A stretch of 64,000 nt of DNA from Tistrella mobilis KA081020-065 (GTDB lineage: Bacteria; Pseudomonadota; Alphaproteobacteria; Tistrellales; Tistrellaceae): assembly GCF_000264455.2 (NCBI RefSeq), contig NC_017956.1, forward strand, positions 2,525,501 through 2,589,500, written 5' to 3'. The first letter of the stretch is position 1. Every line of letters begins with the position of its first letter. Both the position numbers and the translations under genes were made by a program. This document shows positions 1 to 8,389 of the stretch, one piece after another. A model generated the notes under the pieces. That model worked only from the letters and a program-made list of their open reading frames with translations. It made no database searches and was not told the origin of the DNA.

Positions 1-1121
1 CCATTCGGGCAGCAGATCGCGCCCGGGATGTTCATCTTGCGGTATTCATCGACCGGACGGCCGTCGACCACCACCAGATCCTCGCCGCGCGCCAGTGCCG
101 CCTGCAGCTCTTCGGCCGAGATCGAGGGGGTGTCGAGTTCGTGCTCGACCACTTCACCGAAGGTCTTGCTGACCACGTTCACGCCGGCGAACAGCTCGTA
201 GCCGGCCGCGGCCCAGGCGGCGACGCCGCCATCCAGGACCAGAACGTTGCGATAGCCGATCGCCCGGGCGCGGGCGGCGGCACGCGCCGCCACGGTCGAC
301 AGGCCGTCGTCATAGACCACGACCCGCGCGGCCTTGTTCGGCACCAGCCGCTCGATGTCCAGCTCCAGCCGGCTATAGGGCAGCGGCACGGCATAGAACA
401 GATGCGACCAGCCGTACTGGCCATGCTCGCGCACGTCGAGCAGCGCGATCTCGCCGCCGTCGTGAAGCGCCGCCTTCAGATGGGCGGCGGTGATCACGCC
501 CTCGGCCGGGGTGTCGTCGACCGGCGCCGGCGGCACCGGGATCGAGCGGGTCGGCACGCCGAGGCCCATGGTCTTGCAGGTGCCGGCGGCCAGATCGAAG
601 GTGGTGCGGCCCGACAGGGTCTCCAGCGCGCGGCCGTAGAAATGCAGATGGCGGATGATCTGCTCGCCCTCGATCACCACCGAATGGATGTCGTCGGGCA
701 GAAGCGCCACGCCCCGGCCGGGGCCGACCTCGATCCGCCCGGCCTCGACCAGCGTCGCGTGGCCCGGCACGGTACCGTCATCGGTGCGCTGGTAAAGGCG
801 GTTGACCTCGACCCCATCCACCGCAGCCACGCAGGCCCAGGTGGTGTGGTCGTGCGGGGGGATCAGCTTGCCCGGGCGCATCACGTTCAGATAGAGCGCG
901 AAACCGTGATCGCTGTCCTCGCGGATCATGTAGCGGGCCTGACGCTCGCCCTCTTCCGGCGGCGGAAAATCCGCCTCGGACCAGAGTTCGGCACGGGCCG
1001 CCAGGGTCTTCAGGCGGTCCAGCACCTGGGCGAGAGCTGCCCGGGTCAGACCTTCGGCGGCCAGGATCTGGCGCGCTTCGGCCACCATCCCGTCGGCGAG
1101 AATCCGGCGACGATCGATCAT
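1..1121 (-). CDS. Cysteine dioxygenase-like cupin fused to rhodanese domains (3' end beyond window)
   Basis: The N-terminal ~190 residues look like a thiol dioxygenase of the cysteine dioxygenase type. An HDH motif in PPHDHTTWACVAAVDG, followed by DIHSVV and HLHFYGRALE, supplies the likely iron-binding histidines. Next comes a rhodanese domain (LLDVREHGQYGWSHL... VVVYDDGLSTVAARA... VLDGGVAAW); where active rhodaneses carry cysteine this one has aspartate (YDDG), so it is probably non-catalytic. A second rhodanese domain begins (VVVDGRPVDEYRKMNIPGA) and runs off the window. The ATG at 1121 follows GGAAGAAGGA. A role in sulfur or thiol oxidation is inferred from the families. The gene is transcribed away from a LysR regulator. 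Confidence 0.75.
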   Translation of the reverse strand, partial: MIDRRRILADGMVAEARQILAAEGLTRAALAQVLDRLKTLAARAELWSEADFPPPEEGERQARYMIREDSDHGFALYLNVMRPGKLIPPHDHTTWACVAAVDGVEVNRLYQRTDDGTVPGHATLVEAGRIEVGPGRGVALLPDDIHSVVIEGEQIIRHLHFYGRALETLSGRTTFDLAAGTCKTMGLGVPTRSIPVPPAPVDDTPAEGVITAAHLKAALHDGGEIALLDVREHGQYGWSHLFYAVPLPYSRLELDIERLVPNKAARVVVYDDGLSTVAARAAARARAIGYRNVLVLDGGVAAWAAAGYELFAGVNVVSKTFGEVVEHELDTPSISAEELQAALARGEDLVVVDGRPVDEYRKMNIPGAICCPN

Positions 1122-1197
1122 CCGCGTATTCCTTCTTCCTTCCCGTTCAGCGCCCTGCCCGACAGGCAGTGCGTTGCATCTCTGCAGGCTAGCGCTA

Positions 1198-1221
1198 AAC
1201 TCATTCCGAAAATAACGAGTT
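1198..1221. promoter_or_regulatory. Inverted repeat in divergent promoter region, possible LysR operator
   Basis: AACTC (1198-1202) and GAGTT (1217-1221) form an inverted repeat around a 14-base A/T-rich centre, in the 127-bp gap between the divergent dioxygenase/rhodanese and LysR genes. LysR regulators usually bind dyads in such gaps; assignment to this regulator is inference. Confidence 0.35.
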
Positions 1222-1248
1222 ATCCCGCGATTCCCATCAGGAACGCTT

Positions 1249-2094
1249 ATGATTAACTTCGACCTCGCCGCCCTTCGCACCCTGGTCGCGATCGCCGATC
1301 AGGAGACCTTCGCCCGCGCCGGCGAAACCGTGCACCGCACCCAGGCCGCCGTCAGCCAGCAGATGCGCCGGCTGGAGGATCAGCTCGGCCTGGCCCTGTT
1401 CGAACGCAGCGGCCGCACCAAGGAACTGACCCCCTCGGGCCGCAAGCTGGTCGACTATGCCCGGCGCATGCTGGCGCTTCAGGAAGAGACCCTGGCGGCG
1501 CTGCATGCGGTGACCACCGGCGGCCCGGTGCGTCTGGGATCGCCCGCCGACATCGCCGACACGGTGCTGCCCGAGATGCTGCGCCGCTTCGCGCGGGCGA
1601 ACCCGGCCCTGTCGCTGGTGATCCATGTCGGCCGCAGCCCCGACCTGATGGAGCTGCTGAAGAAGGGCGCCATCGACCTCACCATCTCCACCCGCTTCGA
1701 CGAAAGCCGGCGCCATTTCCTGCTCCGCACCTCGCCGGTGGTCTGGATCGCGGCCAACGACTTCCGGGTCGACCCGAACCGCCCCCTGCCGCTGGTGCTG
1801 GCCGACGAGCCCAGCATCTTCCGCAAGATCGCGCTCGCGGCACTGGAGCGGAGCGGCCGGACCTGGCACGAGCGGTATACCGCCCCGGGCCTCGCCGGCA
1901 TCCGTGCGGCGGTGGCGGCCGGCCTCGGCATCACCGCCCGCAGCATCGAGGCGCTGACGCCCGAACTCCGGGTGGTGGGAGAGGCCGACGGGCTGCCGCC
2001 GCTCGGCAACATCCGCTACTACCTGTATCAGCGCGACGATGCGGTTTCAGAAGCGGCCAAGAACCTGTTCCGGTTGATGGCCGCCCGCGGCTGA
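1249..2094 (+). CDS. LysR-family transcriptional regulator
   Basis: 281 aa, slightly short for the family. The N-terminus is a typical LysR winged helix-turn-helix: FDLAALRTLVAIADQETFARAGE, then RTQAAVSQQMRRLEDQLG and LFERSGRTKELTPSGR. The rest resembles a periplasmic-binding-protein-like effector domain. The gene is divergent from the dioxygenase/rhodanese gene, the usual arrangement for a LysR protein and its target, and it ends 17 bp before the convergent tctA. Its target is therefore more likely the left neighbour than the transporter. The effector cannot be read from sequence. Confidence 0.9.
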   Translation: MINFDLAALRTLVAIADQETFARAGETVHRTQAAVSQQMRRLEDQLGLALFERSGRTKELTPSGRKLVDYARRMLALQEETLAALHAVTTGGPVRLGSPADIADTVLPEMLRRFARANPALSLVIHVGRSPDLMELLKKGAIDLTISTRFDESRRHFLLRTSPVVWIAANDFRVDPNRPLPLVLADEPSIFRKIALAALERSGRTWHERYTAPGLAGIRAAVAAGLGITARSIEALTPELRVVGEADGLPPLGNIRYYLYQRDDAVSEAAKNLFRLMAARG

Positions 2095-2110
2095 GACCCC
2101 GGCCCGGATC

Positions 2111-3628
2111 TCAGGCCTTGCGGCGCCGCGTGATGCGGCCACCGATCAGCGGCCATGCCACAAAGGCGATCGCCGCCACCATCAGCACGCCCGAGATCGG
2201 CCGCTCGAAGAAGATCCAGGGCGAATTGCCCGAAAGCGACAGGCTCTGATAGAGCGAACGTTCGATGACCGGTTCCAGCACCACGCCCAGGATCAGCGGC
2301 GAGAGCGGGACATGGAGCTTGTTCATCAGGTAGCCGAAGATGCCGAAGCCCAGCGCCACGACCACGCCGAAGGTGCTGTTCGCGACCGAATAGGCGCCGG
2401 CGATGCAGAGCAGCGCCACCGCCGCCCCCAGCATGCCCTGCGGGATGCGGGCGACCAGCCCCGGGATGGCCCGGGCCATGGCGAGACCCAGCGGGAACAT
2501 CAGGACGTTGGCCACCACGAAGGCCACGACGATCAGATAGGCGATGTCGGGGCTGTCGGTGAACAGCGACGGGCCGGGGCGCAGACCCTGGATCAGCAGC
2601 GCGCCCAGGAACAGCGCCGAGGTGGAGTTGCCGGGGATGCCGAGCGAAAGCAGCGGCACCATCGAGCTTGCGACCACCGAGTTATTGGCCGCCTCCGGCG
2701 CCGCAACGCCTTCCGGCAGGCCGGTGCCGGCCTCAGGCCCGAAGCGGCGGGCGACGCGGCCATAGGCCATGTAGATCGCCATCAGCATGCCGGCGCCGGG
2801 CAGGATGCCGATCACATTGCCGATCGCCGAGGCCTGAACCCAGGTCGGCAGCAGGCGACGGATCATCGAGGCCGGCAGCAGCAGGTCGCGGAAGCGGACA
2901 CCGGCGGTGGCCACCTCGGCCGCCTTGGCCGAGGCCGGGTTGCGGCGGCGCACCCAGGCTTCCTCTGCCATGTCGAGCAGGCTGGCGATGCCGAACAGGC
3001 CGATCAGCATCGGCACCAGCGGCAGGCCGTCATACAGCCAGGGCTCGTCGAAGGTGAAGCGCGGATAGCCGCTCTGCGGGCTGAAACCGATCGTGGCGAT
3101 CAGCAGGCCGAGCACGCAGGCGATGGTGCTGCGCACCGCATTGCCGGTCGCCATGCCGATGACGGTCGACAGGCCGAGCAGCGCCAGCGCGAAATACTCC
3201 GGCGGGCCGAAGCGCAGCGCCTGTTCGGCAAGGAAAGGCGCACACAGCAGCAGGACCAGCGCGCTGGTGATGCCGCCGAAGACCGAGCTGTAGGTGGCGA
3301 TGCCCAGCGCCAGACCGCCCTGCCCCTTGCGGGCCATGGCATTGCCGTCGATCGCCGTCACCACCGATGACGCAGTGCCGGGGATCTTGAGCAGGATGGC
3401 CGGAAAGGAGCCGCCGAAACAGGCCGAGCAGTAGATGCCGACCAGCAGCGGAAAGGCGAGGTCGCCCGGCATGGCGAAAGTGATCGGCACCAGCACCGCC
3501 AGCGTGATGCTGTCGTTCAGCCCCGGCATGGCACCGACCACCAGGCCGATGATCACGCCGAAGACCAGGAAGCCGAAGACCGCGGGCTCTGCCAGATGCA
3601 GCAGGGCGGGAAGGATCTGATCGATCAT
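2111..3628 (-). CDS. tctA: Tripartite tricarboxylate transporter, large permease TctA
   Basis: 505 aa, very hydrophobic, with many membrane segments. It carries the duplicated TctA signatures GAMPGLNDSITLAVLVPITF near the N-terminus and GILPGAGMLMAIYMAYGRVARR in the second half, plus SLGIPGNSTSALFLGALLIQG. It is the main permease of the three-part secondary carboxylate uptake system. It is the last gene of tctC-tctB-tctA, starting 18 bp after tctB. The substrate (citrate, tartrate or another carboxylate) is not predictable. Confidence 0.93.
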   Translation of the reverse strand: MIDQILPALLHLAEPAVFGFLVFGVIIGLVVGAMPGLNDSITLAVLVPITFAMPGDLAFPLLVGIYCSACFGGSFPAILLKIPGTASSVVTAIDGNAMARKGQGGLALGIATYSSVFGGITSALVLLLCAPFLAEQALRFGPPEYFALALLGLSTVIGMATGNAVRSTIACVLGLLIATIGFSPQSGYPRFTFDEPWLYDGLPLVPMLIGLFGIASLLDMAEEAWVRRRNPASAKAAEVATAGVRFRDLLLPASMIRRLLPTWVQASAIGNVIGILPGAGMLMAIYMAYGRVARRFGPEAGTGLPEGVAAPEAANNSVVASSMVPLLSLGIPGNSTSALFLGALLIQGLRPGPSLFTDSPDIAYLIVVAFVVANVLMFPLGLAMARAIPGLVARIPQGMLGAAVALLCIAGAYSVANSTFGVVVALGFGIFGYLMNKLHVPLSPLILGVVLEPVIERSLYQSLSLSGNSPWIFFERPISGVLMVAAIAFVAWPLIGGRITRRRKA

Positions 3629-3646
3629 GTGCAGGGGCCTCCCGGG

Positions 3647-4081
3647 TCAGCCGGTGATCGAGGGCAACGGCACGCCAAGCAGCACACCGAAGACCAGACG
3701 GATCGCCGCGGTGAAAACGATCGCGGTCACCACCAGACGGATCGACAGCGGGTCGCCCAGCAGCCGCGCGATCACGATGAACAGGATGAAGGCCGGAAGC
3801 TCGAAGCCCGCAGGCTCGACCGCCAGGATCACCAGCCCGATGCCGAGGGCGATGGCGGCCGGCAGGATCTGCTGGCGGAGCACGAAGTCCGAGGCCTTGC
3901 GGCCGGCCTGTGGCACGAAGAGCAGCAGCCCGCAGACCGCAAGGATGCCGGCGAAAAGCTCAGGCGCCAGTGCCGCGATCGAATCGTAGCCGGATGTCTC
4001 GAAAAAGACGAAAGCCGCAAGTGCCAGCGAAGCGGCACCGAGGCAGATCTCGGGCAGTCTGCTGCCCGATGCTCGTGGCAT
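3647..4081 (-). CDS. tctB: Tripartite tricarboxylate transporter, small permease TctB
   Basis: 144 aa, with about four hydrophobic segments: ICLGAASLALAAFVFFETSGY, ELFAGILAVCGLLLFV, a segment around IALGIGLVILAVEPAGFELP, and a C-terminal IRLVFGVLLGVPLPSITG. Length, topology and position between tctC and tctA match the TctB family, which is weakly conserved in sequence. Part of one operon with tctA. Confidence 0.85.
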   Translation of the reverse strand: MPRASGSRLPEICLGAASLALAAFVFFETSGYDSIAALAPELFAGILAVCGLLLFVPQAGRKASDFVLRQQILPAAIALGIGLVILAVEPAGFELPAFILFIVIARLLGDPLSIRLVVTAIVFTAAIRLVFGVLLGVPLPSITG

Positions 4082-4177
4082 GACGCCGTGTCCCTGCTGA
4101 AGTCGGGGTGCGCGGGATCACCGGAAGTGGCGATCGCCCGGGAAAGAGGTGGTGCGACCGGCGGGCCGCGGGGGGAC

Positions 4178-4214
4178 GGGGATCTCCGCGAAGGGAGGGG
4201 CCTCGGAGATCCCC
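4178..4214 (-). promoter_or_regulatory. Intercistronic stem-loop between tctC and tctB
   Basis: GGGGATCTCCG (4178-4188) pairs perfectly with CGGAGATCCCC (4204-4214) around a 15-base loop, in the 176-bp gap after tctC. No T-tract follows on the minus strand, so it is not a canonical full terminator. Such hairpins often stabilise or partly attenuate transcripts so that the binding protein is made in excess over the permeases; that role here is inferred. Confidence 0.5.
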
Positions 4215-4257
4215 TGGGGGGAGGTGGCGCCGCCGGTCACACCGTCTGGGCCGGAGA

Positions 4258-5217
4258 TTATTCCGGCTTCTTCAGCGTGGGGAGGATTTCCTCCATCACC
4301 ACGGCGACCTTGTCGACATAGGTCGAGAAGGCATCCGGGCCACGATAGGCGATCGGGTAGCCGCCCTTGTTCATGCCTTCGACGAAGCGGGGATCGGCCA
4401 CCACCTTCTCAAGGGCCGCGGCCAGCTTGTCGACCACCTCGCGCGGGGTCTCGGCCGGCACGGCCAGGCCGCGGAAGGTCGCCATGTGATCCAGCGCCGG
4501 CAGGCCGACCTCGGCCAGCGTCGGCACGTCGGGCATGGCGGGCACGCGCTCTTCCGACATCACGCCCAGGATCTTGATCCGGCCGTCCTTGGCATTGCTC
4601 AGCGCCTCGCCCATCGAGACGAAGGCGGCATCCACATGACCGCCCATCACCTGCTGGAACTGCATGGCGGCGCTCTCGTTGTGGATGTAGTTGAACTGCG
4701 CGCCGGCTTCCTTCGCGAGCACCAGGGCCGCGATGTGATGCGAGGTGGAATGGCCCGGGGTCGCGATGCTGACCGCACCCGACTTCGACGCCTTCACCAG
4801 ATCGGCCACATTCGCAAAAGCCGAGTCCGACGGCGCGATCACCACCTCGGGATCCAGGCAGTACATCGCCAGCGTCTGGAACGACTTGTAGGTGTAGGGG
4901 GTCTTCTTGACGATCGGGTTGTTGATCACCGACGAGGTATAGGCGAGCACGGTGTAGCCGTCGGGCTTCGCCCGCGCCACATAGCTCTGGCCGACGACGG
5001 CGCCGCCGCCGGGCATGTTCTCGACGATGATCTTCTGGCCGCCCAGATAGTCCGAGCCGACCTCGGCGATCAGACGGCTGGTGAAGTCGACGGCACCGCC
5101 GGGCGAGAACGGCACGATGATCCGCACGTTCTTCTCGGGGAACTCCGCCTTGGCGGCACCGCCGAGACCGAGGGCCAGCACGCCGCCCAGAACGGCGGTC
5201 GCCAGGAATTTCTTCAT
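4258..5217 (-). CDS. tctC: Tripartite tricarboxylate transporter substrate-binding protein (Bug/TctC)
   Basis: 319 aa periplasmic binding protein. It has a Sec signal peptide (MKKFLATAVLGGVLALGLG, then AAKA). Bug-family features follow: VRIIVPFSPGGAVDFTSR, IIVENMPGGGAVVGQ, PDGYTVL and a C-terminal PTLAEVGLPAL block. It captures a carboxylate in the periplasm and delivers it to TctAB. First gene of the tctCBA operon; the AT-rich region upstream presumably holds the promoter. Confidence 0.93.
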   Translation of the reverse strand: MKKFLATAVLGGVLALGLGGAAKAEFPEKNVRIIVPFSPGGAVDFTSRLIAEVGSDYLGGQKIIVENMPGGGAVVGQSYVARAKPDGYTVLAYTSSVINNPIVKKTPYTYKSFQTLAMYCLDPEVVIAPSDSAFANVADLVKASKSGAVSIATPGHSTSHHIAALVLAKEAGAQFNYIHNESAAMQFQQVMGGHVDAAFVSMGEALSNAKDGRIKILGVMSEERVPAMPDVPTLAEVGLPALDHMATFRGLAVPAETPREVVDKLAAALEKVVADPRFVEGMNKGGYPIAYRGPDAFSTYVDKVAVVMEEILPTLKKPE

Positions 5218-5655
5218 CTCTCTGCCTTCCCTGTGAGCGTCCCGGGGACGGCCTGATCTGCATCCCCGCTTCCCCGGGGGATGCGACGTCTGCCGGGGGT
5301 CGGGGAGATCCTATGCCGTTCGCAGCGTCAGAAAAAATTCAAAAAAACACGGAATCAATAAGCTTTCATGATGATTTATCCACCGAATACCCTCAGGTTG
5401 TGACATGTCGGGAGAAGTTTCCCCTGAGGATACGGACAATACCGCGCCCGATGATGCGCCTCACCGTGCAATCGCATGTCGAATATCCATCGGCCATCGA
5501 GCAGAACCGATACAATATGGTTGTATTACTTTCATGTGTAGCGGAAGCATACCCGCCCCCTCAGACAACCGTTTCATACAACCATTAGTAAATTTTCTAA
5601 GCTTTTCCCCAATCCCTTACTTGACGCTCCGGTGCCGAAACCGCATCCTCGGTCG

Positions 5656-5751
5656 GGACGGCAGGGAGGGATGACGACACGCCTTGTCCGTCGACTGGGT
5701 AACCGGCTTGACTTGGGCGGGCCCCGTCTCGGACGGGTGCCCGCCATTTTT
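5656..5751 (+). ncRNA. Candidate small RNA (~95 nt) with own promoter and terminator
   Basis: An alpha-type promoter-like sequence, CTTGACG (-35 TTGACG at 5621-5626), a 17-bp spacer and CATCCT (5644-5649), would start a transcript near 5656. It would end at a strong hairpin plus T5 at 5716-5751. No annotated gene on the plus strand needs that terminator: the neighbours tctC and the thioesterase are both on the minus strand. A short ORF with a GGGAGGG site at 5671 is open across the hairpin but has no recognisable product. Inference only. Confidence 0.35.
5716..5751 (+). terminator. Rho-independent terminator, plus strand
   Basis: GGCGGGC (5716-5722) pairs with GCCCGCC (5739-5745) and the inner arms CCCGTC/GACGGG (5723-5728/5732-5737) close a TCG loop, with one bulged T. 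ATTTTT follows on the plus strand only. It lies downstream of the thioesterase stop, but its T-tract is on the opposite strand from that gene. Confidence 0.7.
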
Positions 5752-5766
5752 CGTCACCGATACCCC

Positions 5767-6297
5767 TCATCCGCCCCGAGGGTCTTCCTGAGACACAGTG
5801 TGGGTCGCCGCCGCGGCGGGGCTCTCACGGCCCTCTATGACGGCAATACTGGCCCGGCCGGTCGCCACCAGTCTGGGCGTGCCGTCTTCCGTCAGCACGT
5901 GAACGCGCGCTTCCACGGCGGTCAGCCGACGGCCCGGTTTCACCACCCGGGCATCCGCCACCAGCCGGCCGCCGGCCGCGGCGGCCAGCAGCGAGACGCC
6001 GAAATCCGCCGTCATCACCCCATGGCCCAGAGGCACCAGCGTGGCGGCGGCACAGGCGCAGGCATTGTCGATCAGATAGCCGATCACCCCACCATGGAAC
6101 ACGCCGTGGTTCTGCATCAGCTCGGGCCGGGCGGCGATTTCGATGCGGCAGCGGCCGCTGCCGAGGGCTGTGAGTTCCGCGCCCAGATGCGCGGTGAAGC
6201 CCTGTGCCGCCACACCGGCGCGGACACGCTTTTCCTGGATGTCGGGCAGGGGGGCGTCCGGCAGGGCAGCCCAGGGGTTGAAGCCATCGGTGGTCAT
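5767..6297 (-). CDS. PaaI-family hotdog-fold thioesterase
   Basis: 176 aa. The hotdog core is recognisable: PELMQNHGVFHGGVIGYLIDNACACAA contains the HGG motif typical of PaaI/YbgC-type acyl-CoA thioesterases, followed by VMTADFGVSLLAAA and a GRRLTAVEARVHV strand. It probably hydrolyses a small or aromatic acyl-CoA thioester in the cytoplasm; the substrate is unknown. It is not evidently in an operon with either neighbour. The C-terminal ~20 residues are low-complexity. Confidence 0.85.
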   Translation of the reverse strand: MTTDGFNPWAALPDAPLPDIQEKRVRAGVAAQGFTAHLGAELTALGSGRCRIEIAARPELMQNHGVFHGGVIGYLIDNACACAAATLVPLGHGVMTADFGVSLLAAAAGGRLVADARVVKPGRRLTAVEARVHVLTEDGTPRLVATGRASIAVIEGRESPAAAATHTVSQEDPRGG

Positions 6298-6462
6298 CGG
6301 GCGCAGCTCTCCTTGGTCGGCGGGGCGGCTTCGTCCGGCCGCTTCCGCATATGGCGATCACTCCGGCCCTCAGATTAACCCGAACGGGATCCGCCGTCCG
6401 GCGGCATGCGCGCTCCCGTGCGACAGAATGCCGCCGCGACAGTCTGTCGATTGCATGCGCGG

Positions 6463-6735
6463 TCACGCATCCGCGATAGTCCGCGCCATGGCGCGATGCA
6501 GCAAAACAGCCCGATCACGGGCGCACCGTCGGTTCGGTTCCAGCCCCATCACGACTGCGGTCGTGGTGGCTCTTTGTGCTGGGCCGATGACGGATCTGCA
6601 TGCGCAGGCAGGATCGTCTCCACATTCGGGACCCGCCCTGCCGCATCGCCACATCCCAAAGCTGCCGGCCATGACGCGGCCCTTGTCGTCGCGCATGACC
6701 AGAACGACGGCACCCAAGAAATACCGTGAGGTCAT
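6463..6735 (-). CDS. Hypothetical short protein, doubtful
   Basis: 90 aa, starting MTSRYFLGAVVLVMRDDKGR after a purine-rich GGAAGAAG eight bases upstream. The first ~30 codons have host-like G/C third positions; the rest is cysteine- and arginine-rich and looks non-coding. No family recognised. It may be the truncated start of a decayed gene or chance. Kept because the start region is better than random. Confidence 0.2.
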   Translation of the reverse strand: MTSRYFLGAVVLVMRDDKGRVMAGSFGMWRCGRAGPECGDDPACACRSVIGPAQRATTTAVVMGLEPNRRCARDRAVLLHRAMARTIADA

Positions 6736-6805
6736 GAGATGGCTTCTTCCATCAGCGTCGGCGATTGCCGCCCGACAGCATCACCATGTCGTCAGGCACA
6801 AGAGA

Positions 6806-6825
6806 TTCTGATGTCGACATCAGAA
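6806..6825. promoter_or_regulatory. Perfect 20-bp palindrome upstream of ccoN
   Basis: TTCTGATGTCGACATCAGAA reads the same on both strands and ends 35 bp before the ccoN ATG. It contains TGAT/ATCA half-sites separated by six bases, not the four of an FNR/FixK box, so it is not a canonical site for those regulators. It is a good candidate operator for the oxidase operon; the binding protein is unknown. Confidence 0.5.
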
Positions 6826-6860
6826 GAATCCGGCCATCTCTCGATGCAGGGGCATTCGGA

Positions 6861-8372
6861 ATGACTGCGACGACAGCCGTGGCGGGCCATGCCCCCGCCA
6901 TATCCACGCCGGTGAGCAGTGCCACCATCGCCGGCTATAACGAAGCGGTGGTCCGCCGCTTCGCCATCGCCACCGTGTTCTGGGCGGTGTTCGGCTTTGC
7001 CGCCGGCACCTGGGTGGCCCTGTTGCTGGCCTTCCCCGAGCTGAACATGGGGCTGGAAGGCAGCTTCGGCCGCCTGCGCCCGGTGCACACCACCGCGGTC
7101 GTGATCGCCTTTGCCGGCAATGCGCTGTTCACCACCTCGTTCTATGTTGTGCAGCGCACCTGCCGCACCGGCCTCTGGGGCGGTCCGCGGCTGGCGAATT
7201 TCGTGTTCTGGGGCTTCCAGGCCTTCCTGGTCATGGCCATCGTGGGCTATGTGCTGGGCGTTACCCAGAGCCGCGAATATGCCGAGCCGGAATGGTATGC
7301 CGACATCTGGCTGACCATCGTCTGGCTGGCCTATATGGCGATCTTCGTCGGTACGCTGGCACGCCGGAAGGAGCCGCATATCTACGTCGCCAACTGGTTC
7401 TTCCTGGCCTACATCATCACCGTCGCGGTGCTGCATGTGGTGAACAACCTGGCGATGCCGGTGTCGTTCGTCGGCGCCAAGAGCTATTCGAACTTCTCGG
7501 GCGTGCAGGACGCGCTGATCCAGTGGTGGTACGGCCATAACATGGTCGGCTTCCTGCTCACCGCCGGCTTCATCGGCGCGATGTATTATTTCGTGCCCAA
7601 GCAGGCGGAGCGGCCGATCTATTCCTACCGGCTGTCGATCGTCCATTTCTGGGCGCTGATCTTCCTCTATATCTGGGCCGGGCCGCACCACCTGCACTAC
7701 ACCGCCCTGCCCGACTGGGCGCAGACGCTGGGTGCCGCTTTCTCGATCATGCTGTGGATGCCGTCCTGGGGCGGCATGATCAACGGCATCATGACGCTGT
7801 CGGGCGCCTGGGGCCGCCTGCGCACCGATCCGATCATGCGCTTCCTGGTCGTGGCCGTGGCCTTCTATGGCATGGCGACCTTCGAAGGCCCGTTGATGGC
7901 GCTGAAGCCGGTCAATGCGCTCAGCCATTATACCGACTGGACGGTCGGGCATGTCCATTCGGGCGCCCTCGGCTGGGTCGCCTTCATGACCTTCGGCGCC
8001 TTCTACTATCTGGTGCCGCGGCTCTGGCGCCGGCCGCTCTGGTCGATGCGGCTGGTGGAGTGGCATTTCTGGATCGCCTCTCTCGCCATCGTGCTCTACA
8101 TCACCGCGATGTGGGTCTCGGGCATCGCCCAGGGCCTGATGTGGCGCGCCTATGACGAGTTCGGCTTCCTGCGCTACAGCTTCGCCGACAGCGTCGCCAT
8201 GCTGCACCCCTATTACGTCACCCGCGCGCTGGGTGGGGTGCTCTATCTGACCGGCGGGCTGATGTTCGCCTTCAACATCTTCATGACCATCCGCCAGCCC
8301 GCCCCGGCAACCCTGCCGGGTGCGCGCGATGCCGCGCCTGCGCGTGGCGCCGCGCCGGCTGCGGGTTCCTGA
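6861..8372 (+). CDS. ccoN: cbb3-type cytochrome c oxidase subunit I (CcoN)
   Basis: 503 aa from the ATG at 6861; the reading frame is open to 6765 but the extra 32 residues are hydrophilic and unlike the family. It is a twelve-helix haem-copper oxidase: [18 protein letters not shown] (haem ligand region), [27 protein letters not shown] (metal-centre helix), [17 protein letters not shown] and [20 protein letters not shown]. It reduces oxygen to water in the inner membrane under low oxygen. First gene of ccoNOQP-G-H. Confidence 0.95.
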   Translation: MTATTAVAGHAPAISTPVSSATIAGYNEAVVRRFAIATVFWAVFGFAAGTWVALLLAFPELNMGLEGSFGRLRPVHTTAVVIAFAGNALFTTSFYVVQRTCRTGLWGGPRLANFVFWGFQAFLVMAIVGYVLGVTQSREYAEPEWYADIWLTIVWLAYMAIFVGTLARRKEPHIYVANWFFLAYIITVAVLHVVNNLAMPVSFVGAKSYSNFSGVQDALIQWWYGHNMVGFLLTAGFIGAMYYFVPKQAERPIYSYRLSIVHFWALIFLYIWAGPHHLHYTALPDWAQTLGAAFSIMLWMPSWGGMINGIMTLSGAWGRLRTDPIMRFLVVAVAFYGMATFEGPLMALKPVNALSHYTDWTVGHVHSGALGWVAFMTFGAFYYLVPRLWRRPLWSMRLVEWHFWIASLAIVLYITAMWVSGIAQGLMWRAYDEFGFLRYSFADSVAMLHPYYVTRALGGVLYLTGGLMFAFNIFMTIRQPAPATLPGARDAAPARGAAPAAGS

Positions 8373-8389
8373 GGCGGAGGGTCGGAGAC

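Larger units (their letters stand above)
5218..5766. other. Intergenic region upstream of tctC, partly AT-rich
   Basis: About 550 bp without a convincing protein gene. Positions ~5325-5620 are conspicuously AT-rich, with runs of A such as the one near 5340, unlike the surrounding genes. The region should contain the tctC promoter on the minus strand. Its right end holds a separate plus-strand promoter-like/terminator pair, listed as a candidate small RNA. Confidence 0.6.
6298..6860. other. Intergenic region upstream of ccoN
   Basis: About 560 bp between the thioesterase start and the chosen ccoN start. It holds one weak minus-strand ORF (6463-6735) and a perfect 20-bp palindrome (6806-6825), both listed separately. 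I found no canonical FNR box (TTGAT-N4-ATCAA), although cbb3 operons are often FNR/FixK-controlled. Confidence 0.5.

Noticed and set aside
5656-5751. 4.5S SRP RNA or 6S RNA identity for the small-RNA candidate
   Set aside because: Lacks the conserved SRP loop sequences and is too short for 6S RNA.
6298-6860. FNR/FixK box upstream of ccoN
   Set aside because: No TTGAT-N4-ATCAA match found; the palindrome present has six-base spacing.
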